Source of the DNA: Euperipatoides rowelli
Lineage: Eukaryota; Onychophora; Udeonychophora; Euonychophora; Peripatopsidae
Strand: one strand, 5' to 3'
Assembly: GCA_003024985.2 (NCBI GenBank)
Contig: PXIH01S0105653.1
DNA length: 11,078 nt
The notes under the pieces are model-generated. The model saw only the letters and a list, made by a program, of their open reading frames with translations. It did not search any database and had not been told where the DNA came from. Below are positions 7,680 through 11,078 of this stretch, one piece after another. Position 1 is the stretch's first letter. Each line of letters opens with the position of its first letter. Both the position numbers and the translations under genes were made by a program.

Positions 7680-8048
7680 CAGGGATGGCAAATAGATGGC
7701 ACATTAGAGATTTTTGGCGTCATGCTGATAAATTTAATTTATCATTGAAATTTTATCATATATTCAAATGTAAAAATGGTATAAAACAAGAATCAGTTTC
7801 ACATATTAAACAGCATTGCTATAATTTGGGCATGGTAACATATAGTATCATTATAGTAGTGGTAGCAACACATAATTACTGACGCCAGACTTTATTATTA
7901 TCTTGTATTTCATTGTTGACTATTAGGTTTTATTTGTATCATTTATTTATATTCAATAAATATTAGCATGTAGGAAGCATTGTTACATTACAAAAAAAAA
8001 GTTTTGTTTAATTTCGGCACGTTGGACAAATCCTATTTGCCATCCCTG
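7680..8048. mobile_element. Non-autonomous hAT MITE, 369 bp, perfect terminal repeats
   Basis: CAGGGATGGCAAATAG (7680-7695) is exactly matched in reverse complement by 8033-8048. The flanking sequence GTTTACT (7673-7679) on the left and GTTTAACT (8049-8056) on the right fits an 8-bp hAT target-site duplication with one base lost. An internal 8-bp inverted pair, TGGCGTCA (7715-7722) and TGACGCCA (7880-7887), sits off-centre. The body is A+T-rich with no transposase; a 65-codon open frame starting inside the left end is incidental. Perfect terminal repeats and a near-perfect duplication suggest a younger insertion than the other hAT remnants here. It would depend on a transposase encoded elsewhere. 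Confidence 0.88.
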
Positions 8049-8747
8049 GTTTAACTACTTTTGACCATTGGACATGGATTGACCATGACACTTTTAGAAT
8101 GAAATATTTTTTTTAGGAATTTTAGATAGTAAGCTATAAATTCATGGACCTATTAGAACAGGTCATAATGTATTTAGAATTATATTTAAATGCAGAACAT
8201 TGCTTTTAAAAAAGGAACGAGTTACACATTCGTTCCTTTAAAATCTGATTCACTGAAAAAGTTTGACCCTCTATAAGCCTATACAGTGTAGTAACTAAAG
8301 CAACTAACTTGCTATTTTGTAGCCTTTAGAATGGTATATTATCTTAGCCAAAATAACACTGTTCAACACCAAATATTTAGTGCTAGCGAAAGAAGCCACC
8401 CAGTGGCTACAAATAAATTTTAAAAATGTATCTCGGCTGTTTCTGAATAATTGGAGTTCCTGAATTTATAATGCAGTTGGCCAGCAAACTTCAGAGCTCC
8501 TTTTACTTTAAATTTTCAAAAAAAAAAAATCTCCAGGGCAGGGAAGGTTGTAAGGAGTCCAAAATAGAATAGTCGGATCTGTTTTAGCAGAACTTTGAAG
8601 TAAATCAAACATCATTCTGCTAGGATTACACTAATTGTTGAGAAGTATCAAATCATACCAATATAGGCTATACACTTTTTTTACTCCTTATATAGTTTTT
8701 ATAGATTTGGTAAATTTCATATTCTGAACATTACTAATCCTAATTAA
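8049..8747. other. Non-coding stretch, no gene recognised
   Basis: No open frame of note. It contains the hairpin at 8211-8239 and a smaller one (AGCCAC 8394-8399 with GTGGCT 8403-8408). Confidence 0.55.
8211..8239. repeat. 10-bp hairpin
   Basis: AAAGGAACGA (8211-8220) pairs exactly with TCGTTCCTTT (8230-8239) across a 9-base loop. If three extra A residues in the left arm are bulged out, pairing extends further, with TTTT upstream matching AAAA at 8240-8243. Function unknown. Confidence 0.65.
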
Positions 8748-9096
8748 CAGGGCTGTGAATTCGGAGTTCAGAAGAAATTTATATCCAGTGGGCCCGAAGT
8801 AGGAAAAAAATTACCAATTCCGACTCAAAGTTCATGTTCAAATTTTATAGAAATAAAAAGGTGCATGGTGGTTCGTTACCATAGTAGAAAGTAAACAAAG
8901 TTATCGGTCTTTTACAAAGTACATACAAAGTTTTATGTAATACAAATACACCCGACATCATTTACACAGTATACTGTATATAATGATTCTAATTTTGAAT
9001 CATTTCTTTATATATTTATATTTCTCTTTTTTATTACACTCACCTAAAAGGTCTTAGTATTTAATTTTGTCAGAGCTGGAGTCAGAGTCGAACTAC
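8748..9096. mobile_element. Possible degraded hAT-like element with GAGTCGG modules
   Basis: CAGGGCTGTGAATTCGGAGT at 8748-8767 resembles the CAGGGCTGTGGAGTCGG starts of certain animal DNA-transposon MITEs; this is from memory of the pattern and was not checked. Related words recur inside: AATTCCGACTC (8816-8826, inverted sense) and GGAGTCAGAGTCG (9078-9090). No matching CACAGCCCTG right end was found, so the right boundary is arbitrary. Confidence 0.35.
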
Positions 9097-10056
9097 TAAA
9101 ATTATCAGAAGTCCGCGGTAACTAAGTTATTGCTTTTTTTTCTTTTAAAAAGAAAAAAAAAATCGTAAAAATCATGGCCAAATTCAGTTTTAAAAATATA
9201 ATATCTTTATAATGAAGTGTTCAAGTAAATATTTACTGTGCAAACAAAATAAAAAACGCATGTCATGTTGCATTTTATAAACTAAAAATGACAAACGTGT
9301 TTTTTGGGAAGGTTTATGCACGAACTGATTAGTGTCCTAAGTGTTAAAAGAAAAATAATCTAAATACAAACTTATTATGACTGCCCTCTGACTATTTTTG
9401 ATACATTGATGCCAATGTTAATTGCAATAATCATTTATTCTTTATTTTGTTTTGCTTAGCAGTTGCTTCTGAATTTAATGGTTGGCCTCTCTGAATATTC
9501 TTTCCTCCTGCTGTTTAGAACAGCCTCTTAATTATGTAATTATAATGTTTAAATGCATACGTTTTTCAAATCAAATATTAAAAATTAAAAATGACTACAA
9601 ATTTTTTTTTTCCTTTATACAAGGACTTAACTATAAAAACAACTTAACTCTTAATAATTTATCAGTCATTAAACATTAATAGCTTACAATGAAGAACTAA
9701 TTGATTTATAATTTTAAATTTGTGTTTAAAATTTAAAAATATCTTTCTTTGATGTTCAATTATATAATCTATTTTATTGTAAACAAAGCTTTTGAAAAGA
9801 TAGTTAATTTGAATTTTGGCTGGGGGGAGGGGGTAATTAAGTTGAGCACTATGCCAGTATTTCAATAAATTAAACTGTGATAAATAAATATATTGCAATG
9901 TTGAAACTAACCAGACTATGAAAAGAAAAAGAATTATGTTCAAAATCTATAAAAGCATTGTTAGACAAAACCCAAATTTAATTCAATAACTTGATAAAAT
10001 TTATTTAATATTTAAATTTCTAGTGTAATAATAGTATAAAGAGTTTTGGTATCACT
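9097..10056. other. Non-coding stretch, no gene recognised
   Basis: A+T-rich, with an A/T-only near-palindrome around 9134-9160 and a G-run (9820-9832) that stands out only by contrast. Open frames on both strands near 9482-9943 are low-complexity and have no recognisable domain. Confidence 0.55.
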
Positions 10057-10077
10057 CTACAAAATTCCATTTTGTAG
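10057..10077. repeat. 8-bp hairpin at the edge of the motif-rich block
   Basis: CTACAAAA (10057-10064) pairs exactly with TTTTGTAG (10070-10077) across 5 bases. It marks the left border of the repeat block that follows and could be part of its end structure. Confidence 0.55.
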
Positions 10078-10100
10078 TCCATGATTAGGGTTTTTTTAAG

Positions 10101-10130
10101 ACCGGAAGTGATGTAATTTCAACTTCCGGT
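10101..10130. repeat. Inverted pair of ACCGGAAGT
   Basis: ACCGGAAGT (10101-10109) and ACTTCCGGT (10122-10130) are perfect reverse complements separated by 12 bases, giving a dyad of ETS-like sites. The dyad is seen directly; binding is inference. Confidence 0.7.
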
Positions 10131-10502
10131 TCCATGTCTAGAAATCTAGGTCAAAGTCAAGGTCATTCAAAAATCCAAGATGGCTGACTTCCGGTTCCTG
10201 GTTTAGTGTTTTAGGTTAAGGTCACACTATTAACCGGCACTTCCGGTTTAGGTTCTGGATCACATTACCCATCATGTAAAATCCAAGATGGCAGACCAGA
10301 AGTGCCAGAAACGTGCGTGAAAAACATAGAAAAAAATTTTCAAAAATTTTTATAAGTTCAGAATTTCTTCAAACTGGCGGAATGGGTACATTACCCATAA
10401 TGAAAAAAAATCCAAGATGGCCACCAAAAAAACTTTTCTTGAAAATTTACTGTCGTTAATTATTCAAAATGGCGGATTCAAAATGGCCACCAAAAATTTT
10501 TC
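10101..10502. repeat. Degenerate repeat block rich in ETS-, YY1- and nuclear-receptor-like words
   Basis: Four families of words recur with irregular spacing. ACCGGAAGT or its complement lies at 10101, 10122, 10187 and 10239, with a one-base variant at 10295. CAAGATGGC lies at 10176, 10284 and 10413, each preceded by AAAAT or AAAAATC-type sequence, and CAAAATGGC variants lie at 10465 and 10479. CATTACCCATCATG (10263-10276) and CATTACCCATAATG (10389-10402) differ by one base. AGGTCA, AAGTCA and AGGTCA lie back to back at 10148-10165, with another AAGGTCA at 10218. These match known animal binding motifs for ETS/GABP, YY1 and NR5A/ERR-type receptors, but in repetitive DNA they may simply be the repeat's own sequence. 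No gene starts nearby. Confidence 0.7.
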
Positions 10503-11078
10503 CATAAAATTGAAATTTAAAAAAAAAAATTTTTCTCCGATCCTCCTGTAAATTAACAACTCAACATATAATGAGGTATTACATATGGGGTTTAATGGAC
10601 AACTTCATATCTTGAAGGGGAGGAGAGCTATACATGCCGATTAATTTGTATTTTTTCAAAAACATCCAACCCACTTGAAATTTAATGTGATGGTTAATAT
10701 AATTATTTAAATATTTCCAAAATTACAAAGTCCTAGCGTAATAAATATATTTATTATGAATATTTTTCTAATTAATCTGGTACCGGTCACCATTTTTTTT
10801 TTAACTTCGTAGGGCATATGGAGTAGATTTTCAGATAGAGCGTACACAATTTAGTCAAGGTAGTATCTTACATAATGATAAAACATAATCAATAGTTTAA
10901 TTAAAAAGCTATATACAGTATATTAAAAAGATCATATGTAAAAATCTTTCAATATGTAGCGTAAGTACAATCCTCTATTTTAATATACACTAGATTTATA
11001 TCAACGGCGTTATTACTTCTATTTAATTCTACTATAAAATATTACAAAAACATAATTGAATGAGTTATATTTTAAATA
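10503..11078. other. Non-coding stretch, no gene recognised
   Basis: A+T-rich with no supported open frame. It contains one TACAGTA word (10914) and a GGTACCGGTCACC string near 10779 that is G+C-rich for its surroundings. The right border of the repeat block before it is not sharp. Confidence 0.5.

Noticed and set aside
7685-7882. Open frame of 65 codons on the + strand.
   Set aside because: It starts inside the hAT terminal repeat and lies wholly within the non-autonomous element; no transposase motif is present.
9482-9943. A + strand open frame of 65 codons and a minus-strand one of 93 codons with a hydrophobic start.
   Set aside because: Low-complexity A+T-rich translations without recognisable domains; the hydrophobic start follows from A/T composition.

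Overview
This window looks like non-coding, repeat-filled DNA from a metazoan, most likely an invertebrate. It is strongly A+T-rich by eye, has many homopolymer A/T runs, and I found no intact host gene, rRNA, tRNA or bacterial-style operon. What can be recognised is almost entirely transposable-element debris: one decayed non-LTR retrotransposon, several hAT-type DNA-transposon remnants, long hairpin-forming inverted repeats, and a block of degenerate repeats rich in transcription-factor-like motifs. The lineage cannot be fixed from sequence alone; an arthropod is a guess based on the retrotransposon and hAT types.

Layout. 1-58: possible right end of a hAT-like element, with a hairpin. 59-1896: no recognisable gene. 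1897-2216: a 320-bp non-autonomous hAT element with diverged 15-bp terminal repeats and repeated GGACCAC words. 2217-2804: nothing recognised. 2805-2980: a compact set of nested inverted repeats with about 75-bp arms. 2981-3693: nothing recognised. 3694-6789: a 5'-truncated Jockey/CR1-type non-LTR retrotransposon on the + strand. Its reverse transcriptase (RT) is broken by frameshifts and stops, and a hAT remnant (about 4675-5391) interrupts it and has replaced RT motif A. 6790-7679: non-coding, with a 15-bp-arm hairpin. 7680-8048: a well-preserved 369-bp hAT MITE with perfect 16-bp terminal repeats. 8049-8747: non-coding with one hairpin. 8748-9096: what looks like one end of another hAT-like element. 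9097-10056: nothing recognised. 10057-10502: a repeat block with ETS-like ACCGGAAGT, YY1-like CAAGATGGC, AGGTCA half-sites and CATTACCCATmATG words. 10503-11078: nothing recognised.

The parts do not form a pathway. They record successive insertions: the retrotransposon arrived first, a hAT element then inserted in its RT domain, and deletion and point decay followed. No new multi-gene system is visible. The most interesting structures are the motif-rich repeat block near 10.1-10.5 kb and the nested inverted repeat near 2.8-3.0 kb.
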